Below, piece by piece: positions 16,133-26,026 of a DNA stretch of 64,000 nt. Each line of letters opens with the position of its first letter. Position 1 is the first letter of the stretch. Position numbers and translations under genes: made by a program. Source of the DNA: an uncultured bacterium (GTDB taxonomy: Bacteria > Bacteroidota > Bacteroidia > Bacteroidales > Bacteroidaceae); contig CAJMQU010000001.1 of assembly GCA_905215555.1 (NCBI GenBank), forward strand, positions 186,001 to 250,000, given 5' to 3'. The notes under the pieces were generated by a model, which worked only from the letters and a program-made list of their open reading frames with translations, made no database searches and had not been told where the DNA came from.

Positions 16133-19051
16133 ATGAACAAACTATTCCGACAAATTGGTTTAACGCTTATCCTGCTGGTAGCGATAAACTTAGGAAGTTG
16201 TACTTCGAAGTACAGTTACGAAACAGTGCCCAACGATCCGCTGAAAGCGCGCATCTACACTCTGGACAACGGTCTGAAAGTTTACATGACCGTCAACAAG
16301 GAAACCCCGCGCATACAGACGTACATTGCCGTACGCGTAGGCGGTAAGAACGACCCCGCAGAAACCACCGGGTTGGCCCACTACTTTGAACACCTGATGT
16401 TTAAAGGTACCACTAATTTCGGCACTCAGAACTACGAAATTGAAAAGCCTATGCTCGACCAGATCGAGGAACAATTTGAAATCTACCGCAAGACGACGGA
16501 CAGCCTTGAGCGCAAAGCCATTTACGCAAGAATAGACAGTATCTCTTACGAAGCTTCCAAATATGCCATCCCCAACGAATATGACAAGCTGATGGCAGCT
16601 ATCGGTGCCAACGGAACGAACGCCTACACCAGTTTCGACGTGACCTGCTACACCGAAGATATCCCCAGCAATCAGATTGACAACTGGGCGAAGATTCAGG
16701 CAGAACGTTTTGAGAACTGCGTAATCCGTGGTTTCCACACAGAATTGGAGACGGTTTACGAAGAAAAGAACATGTCACTGACCCGTGACCCGCGCAAGGT
16801 ATACGAAGCCGTTCTCTCCTCTCTCTTCCCCCACCATCCTTACGGCACCCAAACCGTGCTCGGTACGCAGGAAGACCTGAAGAATCCTTCCATCAAGAAT
16901 ATCAAGGAATATTATAAGAAATGGTATGTACCCAACAACATGGCCATCTGTCTTTCGGGCGATTTCGATCCCGACCAGATGATTGCCACTATCGACAAAT
17001 ACTTCGGCGGCTTGCAACCGAATCCCGACCTGCCGAAGCTGAATCTGCCGAAAGAAACAGATATCACCGCACCGGTTGTTCGCGAAGTCTTCGGCCCGGA
17101 CGCAGAAAGCGTTGCCCTGGCATGGCGTTTCCCTGGAGCTGCCAGCAAAGATGTGGAAACATTGCAAGTGGTTTCCCAAATACTCTATAACGGTCAAGCC
17201 GGTCTGTTCGACCTTGACCTGACACAGCAGCAGAAGACATTAAGCTCTTATTGCTATCCTATGACCATGAGCGATTACAGCGCACTGTTGATGCAGGGAC
17301 GCCCCAAACAAGGACAGACCCTGGACGAAGTGAAAGACCTCATGCTGGGCGAACTGAAGAAACTCCGCGATGGCGACTTCGACGAAAAGATGCTGGAAGC
17401 CAATATCAACAACTTCAAACTGTACCAGATGCAGCAGTTGGAAAACAATGACGCACGTGCCGACATGTTCGTACAGTCATTCGTTAACGGTAGCGACTGG
17501 GCAGACGAAGTAACCGCCCTCGACCGTATGTCCAAACTGACCAAGAATGACATCGTAGCCTTTGCCAACAAATATCTGAAAGATGACAATTACGCCATCA
17601 TCTACAAGAAACAAGGTAAAGACCCGAACGAAAAGAAAATGTCAAAACCGGAAATCACCCCTATCGTGATGAACCGCGACACAGTCAGCGCTTTCCTGAA
17701 AGAAATACAGGCAAGTACCGTGCAACCCATCGAACCGGTATTCCTGGATTATTCCAAAGACCTCGCGCAACTGAAAGCCAAATCGGACATCCCCGTGCTC
17801 TACAAACAGAACACTACGAACGACCTCTTCCAGTTGATTTATCTCTTTGATATGGGTAACAACAACGACCGTGCACTCGGCACCGCCGCCCAATACCTCG
17901 AATACCTCGGCACCGCCGACATGACTCCCGAAGAGGTGAAGAGCGAATTCTACCGGCTCGCCTGCTCATTCTTCGTATCACCGGGCAGCAAGCGCACTTA
18001 TGTCGTGCTCTCCGGCCTCAACGAGAATATGCCTGCCGCTATGGCCCTCTTCGAGAAACTGATGGCAAACGCCCAGGTCAACAAAGAGGCTTACACCAAT
18101 ATGGCAAAAGATATTCTGAAATCACGCAAGGATGCCAAACTGAATCAGATGCAGAACTTCTCACGCCTGTTGAGTTATGCCACTTATGGCCCGAAATCCC
18201 CTGCCACCAACATGCTGACCGAGGCCGAACTGACCTCCATGAATCCGCAGGAACTGATTGACCGCGTGAAAGGCCTGAACAGCTTCAAGCATCGCATCCT
18301 TTACTACGGTCCGAGCAGCCAGGACGATTTGCTCGCTATCATCAACAAAGAGCACCAGGCACCGGAAACATTGAAAGAGATTCCGGAAGGAAACAACTTT
18401 GAACCGCTACTCACACCGGAAACAAAGATTTTCATCGCTCCGTATGAAGCCAAACAAATCTATATGTCGCAGATTTCCAACAAGGGAGAAAAATTCGACC
18501 CTGCCACCGAATCGGGACGTCAGTTGTACAACGAGTATTTCGGCGGTGGCATGAACTCCATCGTATTCCAGGAAATGCGCGAAAGCCGCGGCTTGGCTTA
18601 CTCTGCATGGGCAGGCATGATGAAACCGACTTATCTGACTGATCCTTATACGCTCCGCACCCAGATTGCCACGCAGAATGATAAGATGGCAGATGCCATC
18701 AATACATTCAACGACATCATCAACAATATGCCGGAATCTGAAGCTGCCTTCAAGCTGGCTAAGGATGGTATGATTGCCCGCATGCGCACCGACCGCACCA
18801 TCAAGATGGATGTTATCTGGGACTATATCAGCGCACAATACCTGGGACAGAACGTTGACAGCCGCATCCAACTGTATAACGACGTGCAGAATATGACCTT
18901 GAAGGACGTCATCGACTATCAGAACAAATGGATCAAGGGACGTACCTATACGTATGCCATCCTCGGTGATAAAAAAGAACTGGACATGGATGCTTTGAAG
19001 AAAGTTGGTCCGGTGATTGAACTGAAACAGGAAGATATATTCGGGTATTAA
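16133..19051 (+). CDS. M16 family zinc metalloprotease lipoprotein
   Basis: A 972-residue double-length M16 (pitrilysin/insulinase) protease. The lipoprotein signal has lipobox NLGSC. The catalytic HxxEH motif is H83-YFE-H87 in LAHYFEHLMF, and the distal zinc-binding Glu lies in ELETVYEEKN. A second, inactive M16 half follows, with the R/Y-type substrate site (ESRGLAYSAWAG) near the C-terminus. It probably degrades peptides in the periplasm or at the outer membrane. The start at 16133 is chosen because it begins the lipoprotein signal; the longer frame from 16085 adds 16 residues that overlap the promoter. It is monocistronic with a strong terminator. Confidence 0.93.
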   Translation: MNKLFRQIGLTLILLVAINLGSCTSKYSYETVPNDPLKARIYTLDNGLKVYMTVNKETPRIQTYIAVRVGGKNDPAETTGLAHYFEHLMFKGTTNFGTQNYEIEKPMLDQIEEQFEIYRKTTDSLERKAIYARIDSISYEASKYAIPNEYDKLMAAIGANGTNAYTSFDVTCYTEDIPSNQIDNWAKIQAERFENCVIRGFHTELETVYEEKNMSLTRDPRKVYEAVLSSLFPHHPYGTQTVLGTQEDLKNPSIKNIKEYYKKWYVPNNMAICLSGDFDPDQMIATIDKYFGGLQPNPDLPKLNLPKETDITAPVVREVFGPDAESVALAWRFPGAASKDVETLQVVSQILYNGQAGLFDLDLTQQQKTLSSYCYPMTMSDYSALLMQGRPKQGQTLDEVKDLMLGELKKLRDGDFDEKMLEANINNFKLYQMQQLENNDARADMFVQSFVNGSDWADEVTALDRMSKLTKNDIVAFANKYLKDDNYAIIYKKQGKDPNEKKMSKPEITPIVMNRDTVSAFLKEIQASTVQPIEPVFLDYSKDLAQLKAKSDIPVLYKQNTTNDLFQLIYLFDMGNNNDRALGTAAQYLEYLGTADMTPEEVKSEFYRLACSFFVSPGSKRTYVVLSGLNENMPAAMALFEKLMANAQVNKEAYTNMAKDILKSRKDAKLNQMQNFSRLLSYATYGPKSPATNMLTEAELTSMNPQELIDRVKGLNSFKHRILYYGPSSQDDLLAIINKEHQAPETLKEIPEGNNFEPLLTPETKIFIAPYEAKQIYMSQISNKGEKFDPATESGRQLYNEYFGGGMNSIVFQEMRESRGLAYSAWAGMMKPTYLTDPYTLRTQIATQNDKMADAINTFNDIINNMPESEAAFKLAKDGMIARMRTDRTIKMDVIWDYISAQYLGQNVDSRIQLYNDVQNMTLKDVIDYQNKWIKGRTYTYAILGDKKELDMDALKKVGPVIELKQEDIFGY

Positions 19052-19073
19052 TTTATCCGGCTCATAAACCAAT

Positions 19074-19105
19074 AAAAGGGTTGCACGATTACTGCAACCC
19101 TTTTT
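19074..19105 (+). terminator. Terminator of the M16 protease gene
   Basis: AAAAGGGTTGCA and TGCAACCCTTTT form a perfect 12-bp stem with a 7-nt loop, followed by further T. Confidence 0.93.
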
Positions 19106-19245
19106 CATTTATAATTCAACTGTCGCAAGCTCAAGTTTCTGAGTTGGGCATTTGCAGAACTTAAGTTTATAACAGTTCGTTTTACCCCAGTCTATAAATA
19201 CTCCTTATTACACAAAAAATCCCCCTTCGACATACTGCCATTGCC

Positions 19246-19253
19246 TATCTTTG
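19246..19253 (+). promoter_or_regulatory. -7 box of the GH28 gene
   Basis: TATCTTTG matches the consensus, 45 bp before ATG 19299. No strong -33 element is visible. Confidence 0.5.
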
Positions 19254-19298
19254 CCACACAATCATATTATATCACTATCAAAGAGTATAATACAAACC

Positions 19299-20777
19299 AT
19301 GAAACGTTTATCTATCTTTATTGTGGGGGTAATGGTGGCCGTGGCAGCCATGTCCCGCACATTCGACATGAGACAATTGGGAGCCGATGCCAAAGGCATC
19401 AAGCCGTGTACGGAACTCATCAACCGGACCATCGAGAAAGCAGCCTCAGAGGGTGGAGGAACTATCTATTTCCCCGCCGGAACCTATCTGACCGCCACCA
19501 TTCACATGAAAAGCAATATAACGTTGCATCTGGAATCGGGTGCCGTGTTGCGCTTTTCCGACAAGTTTGAGGACTATCTGCCTTTTGTAACCGCCCGTTG
19601 GGAAGGAACCGTCATGCAAACCCTTTCTCCACTGATTTATGCACACTCGGCAGACAATCTGACCATTACCGGGCGGGGCACGCTGGATGGAAACGGTTTC
19701 AAATGGTGGTTATGGGAACTGGATACCCGCAAAGTGATAAAAGAGAATGGAGGCAAACTGCCTTCACTGAACAAGTTGCAACAAATGTGGGTGGATGCCA
19801 ATAAAGACCTGGAAATATCTGACTATTATAAACCTTCACTGGAACGACGAATGTTTCGCCCTCCTTTTATCCAGTTCTACGAGTGCAGCAATATTCTTAT
19901 TGAGAATGTGAAGATCATCAACTCTCCTTTCTGGACGGTAAACCCCGCCTTTTGTGACAATGTGACGATTCATGGAGTCACCATTCATAACCCGTCAAGC
20001 AATCCAAAAGGACCGAATACAGACGGAATCAATCCAAGTTCCTGCCGGAATGTGCGCATTTCGGACTGCTTCATCAGCGTAGGAGACGACTGCATCACCA
20101 TCAAATCCGGCCGCGATGCCGACGGACGCAAATACGGGAAGGCTTGCGAGAACATTACGGTTACAAACTGTATCATGCTCTCCGGTCACGGCGGAGTAGT
20201 AATCGGCAGCGAAATGTCAGGAGGAGTGCGCAGGGTAGCCATATCCAACTGCGTGTTCGACGGAACCAACGCCGGTATCCGGCTGAAGGCATCCCGCGGA
20301 CGTGGCGGCATAGTGGAGGATATCCGGGTAGATAACATTGTGATGAAGAACATCCAGGGGGATGCCTTTATCTTCGACCTGTTTTACGACCGCCTGTCAA
20401 AAGTGGAACCGGTAAGCGAGCGTACACCGATTTTCAGGAATATCCATCTGAGCAATGTCACAGGAAATGACATCCAGCGAATAGGCTATATAAAAGGTAT
20501 TGAGGAAATGCCGGTGTCGGAACTTTCTTTCTCCAATATGAATATGGCAGCGGAGAAGGGTTTCCGGGCAGAGACAGCTACCGACCTACGGTTCAACAAC
20601 GTGAGCTTTACAGTGCAGGAAGGACCTTCACTTAACTTCAGACAGTGCAAGGAGATATTCCTGAATGATGTACGGTCGAAGCAACCAGTGGGCGGACAGC
20701 CTGTGGTGAATATAGAGAAGGATGTGGAGAAGGTAACGATTATTCATTGCGATTCGACACAGGTAGTAAGAAACTAA
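19299..20777 (+). CDS. GH28 polygalacturonase-type glycoside hydrolase
   Basis: A 492-residue right-handed beta-helix enzyme of family GH28. Conserved elements appear in order: NTDG (about 240-243), GDD in SVGDDCITIKSG (about 261), GHG in SGHGGVVIG (about 296) and RLK in IRLKAS (about 327). These are the catalytic Asp residues and subsite residues of pectin-cleaving inverting hydrolases. A signal peptide without lipobox puts it in the periplasm or outside. It could be an exo-polygalacturonase, a rhamnogalacturonan or a xylogalacturonan hydrolase; sequence motifs alone do not decide. It faces the PUL operon across a 22-bp repeat array. The start at 19299 is chosen for the signal peptide. Confidence 0.95.
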   Translation: MKRLSIFIVGVMVAVAAMSRTFDMRQLGADAKGIKPCTELINRTIEKAASEGGGTIYFPAGTYLTATIHMKSNITLHLESGAVLRFSDKFEDYLPFVTARWEGTVMQTLSPLIYAHSADNLTITGRGTLDGNGFKWWLWELDTRKVIKENGGKLPSLNKLQQMWVDANKDLEISDYYKPSLERRMFRPPFIQFYECSNILIENVKIINSPFWTVNPAFCDNVTIHGVTIHNPSSNPKGPNTDGINPSSCRNVRISDCFISVGDDCITIKSGRDADGRKYGKACENITVTNCIMLSGHGGVVIGSEMSGGVRRVAISNCVFDGTNAGIRLKASRGRGGIVEDIRVDNIVMKNIQGDAFIFDLFYDRLSKVEPVSERTPIFRNIHLSNVTGNDIQRIGYIKGIEEMPVSELSFSNMNMAAEKGFRAETATDLRFNNVSFTVQEGPSLNFRQCKEIFLNDVRSKQPVGGQPVVNIEKDVEKVTIIHCDSTQVVRN

Positions 20778-20847
20778 GATATTGGACCAAGAATAGCTAA
20801 GTAGTGACAGATTCTTTGTCAAGAGCAGATTTACATAAGATTAACAG

Positions 20848-20873
20848 ACGGGAGGCATAAACCTCCCGTTTTT
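20848..20873 (+). terminator. Terminator of the GH28 gene
   Basis: ACGGGAGG, a 6-nt loop and CCTCCCGT are followed by TTTT. Confidence 0.9.
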
Positions 20874-20876
20874 ACT

Positions 20877-21118
20877 TTCAGAGCCGACCTCTGTCCGCTT
20901 CAGGCGCATGATCTGTTAGCCCAAAACGCATAATCTGTCTATCCTGGACACATTGTTCATTTGCCACAGTTACATCACCCGTTTTGCAGGGGTGAATCAC
21001 TGCAATGCCACACCTCAACAACTTAAAGCCCAGCCATTTCACCTGTTGAGGTGTGGCATTCGGGTTACTGAGCTGTGGCATTCGGGAAGCAAACATGTGG
21101 CATTTCAAAAGACGAACC
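20877..21118. repeat. 22-bp tandem repeat array 3 (11 degenerate units)
   Basis: Eleven consecutive 22-bp units start at 20877 and step to 21097. Neighbouring units resemble each other most: CGCATRATCTGT in units 2 and 3, ATCAC in units 5 and 6, GTGGCATTCGGG at 21053 and 21075 and GTGGCATT at 21097. The sequence therefore drifts along the array while the period is kept. It starts directly after the GH28 terminator and ends just before the GH3 terminator, filling the gap between convergent genes. Confidence 0.85.
21006..21058. repeat. 15-bp inverted repeat inside array 3
   Basis: TGCCACACCTCAACA and TGTTGAGGTGTGGCA form a perfect 15-bp stem with a 23-nt loop, a possible cruciform or RNA stem between two convergent genes. 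Confidence 0.8.
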
Positions 21119-21126
21119 ATAAGGAT

Positions 21127-21160
21127 AAAAAAAGAACAGAGAAGCAATGCCTCTCTGTTC
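21127..21160 (-). terminator. Terminator of the GH3 gene
   Basis: On the minus strand GAACAGAGA, a 9-nt loop and TCTCTGTTC are followed by seven T. Confidence 0.9.
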
Positions 21161-21262
21161 GTGCCAATTTAAAATTGAATATTAAATAGATTTACAGATA
21201 CAAATATACGACATCGAAAAGGCGATGTCAAGTGTTTGGGGATTTTTTTCGCTTTCCAACAA

Positions 21263-23854
21263 CTATTTTACAGCAATCGTCGTCCGCTGCAAATCTTCTT
21301 CTTTAGAGCTTCCTCCGACCATAATGTCATAGTTACCCGGACACACTCTTACTGTATTGGATTGATCGTCCCACCACTCCAGTTCTTTATCTTTCAGATC
21401 GAACTCTACATTGACGGTCTTCCCCGCCGGGATGCGCACGCGTTTGAAAGCACGCAGCGTCTTAACCGGTCCTTCTGTATCCCCTTGTTTCCTGAGATAG
21501 ACCTGCACCACTTCTTCTCCGTCACGCTTACCCGCATTCGTTACAGGTACGGTGAGTTTCAAAGACTGTCCGGCTGCAAGCTCACCCTTGTCAAGTGCGG
21601 CTTTACCATAGTCGAAGGTGGTATAGCTAAGTCCGTAACCGAATGGGAACAAAGGCGCGTCCTGCATATATCTGTAAGTTCTTCCAGTCATATTATAATC
21701 TTCGAAATCGGGAAGTTGGGAAACATTGCGATAGAACGTAACCGGCAGTTTCCCGGCCGGATTATAATCACCGAACAATACCTCGGCAACAGCCGTACCG
21801 CCTTGCTGACCAGGATACCATGCTTGCAGAATAGCTTCACACTTCTGAGTCTCAGGTTCCAGACCGATAGGCGATCCCGAACAATTGACCAGAATAATCT
21901 TCTTACCCGCACGGTGTAGGGCCTCAATCAATTCACGCTGGACAGCAGGCAATTCAATATCTGTACGGTCACCTTTCTTGAAACCGGGAAGATTCACTCC
22001 CATCTCCTCACCTTCAAGGCCGGGAGAGATGCCACTCGCAAAAATAACGATATCCGCCTCCTTCACACGTTCCACAGATCTCTTGATATCCACCTCTTTC
22101 TTGAATCCGAGATCGAAGTTCAACTGTGCATCACTTCGCAGATATTCGAAATCAAGTTCCAGGTTATACGATTTACCGGCCTGTACTTTCATCGCATGGG
22201 TAGACTTTCTTGCACCATGCTTGTTGGAGAAACCTTTCACCTCTTCTCCGTCCACGCGAAGTCTTCCACTTCCATAACAATAAACCTCAAGGACGATTTC
22301 TCCTGATTCTTTAGGAGTAAATACACTGTTATAGATTGCGGAGAAATCCGTCAGATTTACTCCCGGAGCAAACACCGTAGCACCCGAAGTGCAGAAGCGG
22401 AAAGGAGTGGTGACCTGTGCAGTGGTTACCGGTTCACCCTCACGCTCCAGGTTATTCCAGTAACGGGCCGTGAAACCGGGTCCTTTATCGGACCTGCACT
22501 GGCTGAATGCACTCTGAATCAGCGTTCTTTCCACCCACGGGCAACCTTGCTCATAAATCAGTTTATCATCAGCACCCAACATATTCCGCACTCCATCAAG
22601 AATGGTAACGGTGTGTGGCGGCATTCCGTTATAATTTCCCCATTGCATGACGGAGTCATTCGCATTCGGTCCCATAACGGCTACCGTCAGCCCGCCACGT
22701 TTCAGCGGCAGGAAGTTATCTTTATTCATCAGCAATGTCATGGACTCACGGGCCATATTCAATGCCAGAGAATCATGAGCAGCCGATGCCACTACCGAGA
22801 AGGAAATCTTTGTCCAGGATACTTTCTCCGGTTCATCCATTTCACCCAGTGCGAAGCGGGCTTTCAGCAACCGTTTGACAGACGTATCCACAGTCTCTTC
22901 AGAGATTAATCCTTTCTTCACGCTCTCTATCAAAGCCTTGTAGCTGGAGCCACATTCCAAATCCGTTCCACTGACCACTGCGGCGGCAGAGGCTGATTCA
23001 GCATCGGGGTGAGTGTGATGTCCCCGGTCGTTATAGAAGTCCGCTATTGCACCGCAATCAGATACGACAATGCCGTCAAATCCCCATTCACCACGCAAGA
23101 TCTGCATCAGCAGGCGGTCGCTCCCGCAGCAGGGATCACCTTCAAAACGGTTGTAAGCGCACATTACTTCTTCCACTTTCCCTTCTTTCACCAGCGCTTC
23201 GAAAGGCGGCAGGTAAGTTTCATACAAATCACGCGGCTTTATATTCTCCGCATTAAAAGAGTGACGGTTCCACTCCGGCCCCGAATGTACGGCAAAGTGC
23301 TTGGCACAGGCATGCAGTTTGTCATACTTTCCATCGGCAGGCCCTTGCAGACCTTTTACTACCATCACCCCCATCCGGCTTGTCAGATAAGGGTCTTCAC
23401 CGTATGTCTCGATACCCCTACCCCAACGCGGGTCACGGTAAATGTTCACAGTGGGAGTCCACATGGTCAAACCCTGATAACGTTCACGACTATCCTGAGA
23501 TGCGTAATAGGTATTCTTCGCACGTGCCTCATCCGACACAGCATTGAACACTTCATACACCATTTCAGGGTCGAACGATGCAGCCATACCTATCGGCTGG
23601 GGAAAAACCGTGGCCAATCCTGCCCTGGCAACGCCATGCAGCGCTTCATTCCACCAGTTATACGGTTTTATACCCAATCGTTCCACGGGACGGGAACCAT
23701 CCATCATAAGATGCGCTTTCTCTTCCAGCGTAAGTTCCTTCACCAGAAGTTCCGCCCGCTCATCGGGGGATAAAGACGTGTTTTTGTAAGATGTCTGTCC
23801 GCAACCTGCCAAAGCAAGGAAAGGCAGTAAGTAAAAAAGTTTTCCTTTCATCAT
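21263..23854 (-). CDS. GH3 beta-glycosidase with PA14 domain (beta-xylosidase type)
   Basis: An 863-residue lipoprotein (lipobox ALAGC). The GH3 N-terminal barrel carries the nucleophile Asp in GIVVSDCGA (about residue 264) and the substrate-site NWWNEALHGVARAG segment typical of xylosidase-like GH3 enzymes. The C-terminal alpha/beta sandwich is interrupted by a PA14 domain (about residues 460-600), and a fibronectin III-like domain closes the protein. It releases terminal beta-linked sugars, most likely xylose or glucose, from oligosaccharides in the periplasm. It lies 123 bp after susD, with a hairpin between them. Two adjacent ATG codons (23854, 23851) are both possible. Confidence 0.93.
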   Translation of the reverse strand: MMKGKLFYLLPFLALAGCGQTSYKNTSLSPDERAELLVKELTLEEKAHLMMDGSRPVERLGIKPYNWWNEALHGVARAGLATVFPQPIGMAASFDPEMVYEVFNAVSDEARAKNTYYASQDSRERYQGLTMWTPTVNIYRDPRWGRGIETYGEDPYLTSRMGVMVVKGLQGPADGKYDKLHACAKHFAVHSGPEWNRHSFNAENIKPRDLYETYLPPFEALVKEGKVEEVMCAYNRFEGDPCCGSDRLLMQILRGEWGFDGIVVSDCGAIADFYNDRGHHTHPDAESASAAAVVSGTDLECGSSYKALIESVKKGLISEETVDTSVKRLLKARFALGEMDEPEKVSWTKISFSVVASAAHDSLALNMARESMTLLMNKDNFLPLKRGGLTVAVMGPNANDSVMQWGNYNGMPPHTVTILDGVRNMLGADDKLIYEQGCPWVERTLIQSAFSQCRSDKGPGFTARYWNNLEREGEPVTTAQVTTPFRFCTSGATVFAPGVNLTDFSAIYNSVFTPKESGEIVLEVYCYGSGRLRVDGEEVKGFSNKHGARKSTHAMKVQAGKSYNLELDFEYLRSDAQLNFDLGFKKEVDIKRSVERVKEADIVIFASGISPGLEGEEMGVNLPGFKKGDRTDIELPAVQRELIEALHRAGKKIILVNCSGSPIGLEPETQKCEAILQAWYPGQQGGTAVAEVLFGDYNPAGKLPVTFYRNVSQLPDFEDYNMTGRTYRYMQDAPLFPFGYGLSYTTFDYGKAALDKGELAAGQSLKLTVPVTNAGKRDGEEVVQVYLRKQGDTEGPVKTLRAFKRVRIPAGKTVNVEFDLKDKELEWWDDQSNTVRVCPGNYDIMVGGSSKEEDLQRTTIAVK

Positions 23855-23905
23855 TTCTATTCTATAATTTCACAAAAATAAATATATCAAATGGAATTAT
23901 ATGAT

Positions 23906-23951
23906 AAAAACTGCAAGATTCTGATTCGAAGAAATAAGATCTTGCAGTTTT
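23906..23951 (-). terminator. Hairpin between susD and the GH3 gene
   Basis: On the minus strand AAAACTGCAAGAT and ATCTTGCAGTTTT form a perfect 13-bp stem with a 19-nt loop and a T tail. It would end or attenuate the susC-susD transcript before the GH3 gene. Confidence 0.75.
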
Positions 23952-23977
23952 CAAAATTCTATGTTAGCAAATACCTA

Positions 23978-26002
23978 TTATTGCTGTGGTAATCCGTAAC
24001 CATTGGTAACCTTTCCTTTTGATTGGCTGATTGTCTCGTATGGAATAGGCCAGTAATAACACGGAACACTCTCATCCGACGTGATGCCCGGAAGAATATT
24101 ACTCAGATAAATATCTATATTCGCAGCAAGTGTGCTGCCCCAATCTGTTTTCACATATCCTTCTCTCGTCAGCTCTGCCGCAAGTTCACTTTCAGGATCG
24201 ATATATTCAAACAGGCCTTTGATTGCCGTGTTATGAGCTGTTCCATTTACCGACAGTCCCAGTTCTGCAAAATCTAGCACACCGCGCCATCCCGGGAAAA
24301 GTACGGGATTGGTCACGTCCGTACAGTCATAAGTCAAAGTAGCCCCGGCAACCTGCTTCGTCCAAATATATGCCGGCAATACATTGCCATTGGCAAATTC
24401 ATGATAACCTTTAGTCTTCAAGTCGTTGGCAAGAGCCGCCATCTCACTTCGAACCTTCAGTGCTTTTTCTGCAAACTTACCGCTACGGACCAAATCGAAG
24501 CTAGTATGCCCTTCACCAAAAAGTTCAAATTTCCGTTCCAGCAAGACTGCTTCTTTCAGGGCGTCACCGGACAAGTCCGAAATATTATGCTGAGTATCGC
24601 CGAAAGCTCTTTCGCGAATCTGATTAACCAAGCTCATAGCCTCAGCATCCGCACCCAACTCTGCTTTCACCTCCGCCAGCATCAGAATCACATCTGCAAC
24701 ACGCATAATCGGCATATTGAAGCCTGCGCCCATCTGAGGACCGACAAAGTAAGGAGTCTGTCGGCAAATATCCCATTTGTTAAGACAAATACCTCCGTCA
24801 GCCTTTGCACCTGCCTTAAAAGTAAATGGCAACTCATTTCCTTTACCATCCAATCCGGTTACAACAGCACTGACATCACGGCGTTTATCGGCATTGTCAT
24901 AACCTCCATAATAGAAACTCGGCACCATACGTATAGCAGCGAACACTTTATTCGGTGCTGTATTATTACCTCCGTTAGAACCACGGCCGAAGTCATAACT
25001 ATACATACGGCTTGTAGCCTGATTCTGTACACAGCCTATCTCAAAGATGGCTTCAGGACTCATCAGAAGATCCAGTCCATACTGAAAATGACGCTGGAAA
25101 GGATTGTCGGCATAACTGCGTTCATCCGTAGTGACCAGTTTAGTGGCTCCCGCATTCGTCGAGATAGCTTTCTGTAAATACTCTTCTGCTATGCCGTAAT
25201 AGGTCTTATAGTCGGAACGACGGGCATAGGCACATTTACGTTTGGTGTCGGTGGTAAGGGTTTCAAACTGTACACTGCCGTAAAGTTCGGGCATATCCGT
25301 ACGGATGGTCTGGTAACCTCCGGCATAAAGAGCCATCTTACCAATCAATGCATCAGCGAATGTCCGGGTGATACGTTCACCGTTAAGACCACCTTCGCCC
25401 ACTTTATACATATACGGTTCCGCAGCTTTCACCGCTTCAATCAACCAGTCATAGATGTCGAAACGTGAATCCAGACCATAATCATCCACATAACCATTTT
25501 CGTAGCCGTAAGGAACATCACCGCAGTGCTTTATCAAATCGAAGTAACACAAAGCACGCAGTGTTTCCGCTTCCCCTTTCAGATGTGTCCAATCGGAAGT
25601 TCTGCCTGCGGCAATGTCTTCCTGATAAGCTGTCTTGGCAGCAATCAACTCCGCTGTCTTGGCAGCGTAAGAGATTACATTATACAGGGCATTGAAACTA
25701 CCTTTCATATGGTCACACGGTATCTGTTCGGGAACCAGCTTCGCATTGATGTTATTGGAAGTATTGTTCTCAGGGAAGTATTCAATGTCCGAACGGTAGT
25801 GGTCGTTCCAGTCATAGGCACCGTTACACGATTCACGGTAAAGAGCATAAGCTCTTGACAGAATCTTCAAAGTTTCTGCGGGACTGGAAGTTACAAATTC
25901 ATCATCCGTATTGGATGGAGAAGAGGTATCCAGGAAATCGCTGCATTGTGCAAATAGTACACAACAGGCCGATGCAAACAATATCTTTATATACTTATTC
26001 AT
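23978..26002 (-). CDS. SusD/RagB-type glycan-binding lipoprotein
   Basis: A 674-residue surface lipoprotein: lipobox FAQC, the N-terminal SusD-like part (FLDTSSPSNTDDEFVTSS, TPR-like helices about 50-300) and the RagB/SusD C-terminal part (MPIMRVADVILMLAEVKAELG, LVNQIRERAFG). It forms the lid of the SusC transporter and binds the oligosaccharide at the cell surface. It follows susC by 24 bp, the canonical arrangement. At 674 residues it is longer than the usual 500-600, with extra loops that may widen the ligand site. Confidence 0.96.
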   Translation of the reverse strand: MNKYIKILFASACCVLFAQCSDFLDTSSPSNTDDEFVTSSPAETLKILSRAYALYRESCNGAYDWNDHYRSDIEYFPENNTSNNINAKLVPEQIPCDHMKGSFNALYNVISYAAKTAELIAAKTAYQEDIAAGRTSDWTHLKGEAETLRALCYFDLIKHCGDVPYGYENGYVDDYGLDSRFDIYDWLIEAVKAAEPYMYKVGEGGLNGERITRTFADALIGKMALYAGGYQTIRTDMPELYGSVQFETLTTDTKRKCAYARRSDYKTYYGIAEEYLQKAISTNAGATKLVTTDERSYADNPFQRHFQYGLDLLMSPEAIFEIGCVQNQATSRMYSYDFGRGSNGGNNTAPNKVFAAIRMVPSFYYGGYDNADKRRDVSAVVTGLDGKGNELPFTFKAGAKADGGICLNKWDICRQTPYFVGPQMGAGFNMPIMRVADVILMLAEVKAELGADAEAMSLVNQIRERAFGDTQHNISDLSGDALKEAVLLERKFELFGEGHTSFDLVRSGKFAEKALKVRSEMAALANDLKTKGYHEFANGNVLPAYIWTKQVAGATLTYDCTDVTNPVLFPGWRGVLDFAELGLSVNGTAHNTAIKGLFEYIDPESELAAELTREGYVKTDWGSTLAANIDIYLSNILPGITSDESVPCYYWPIPYETISQSKGKVTNGYGLPQQ

Positions 26003-26026
26003 AATTTCATCTTTAATTTAAAACGG

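Noticed and set aside
20877..21118. CRISPR array or TIGR-like guide array
   Set aside because: There are no constant repeats separated by unique spacers: whole 22-bp units drift together. No Cas or Tas-like gene is near.
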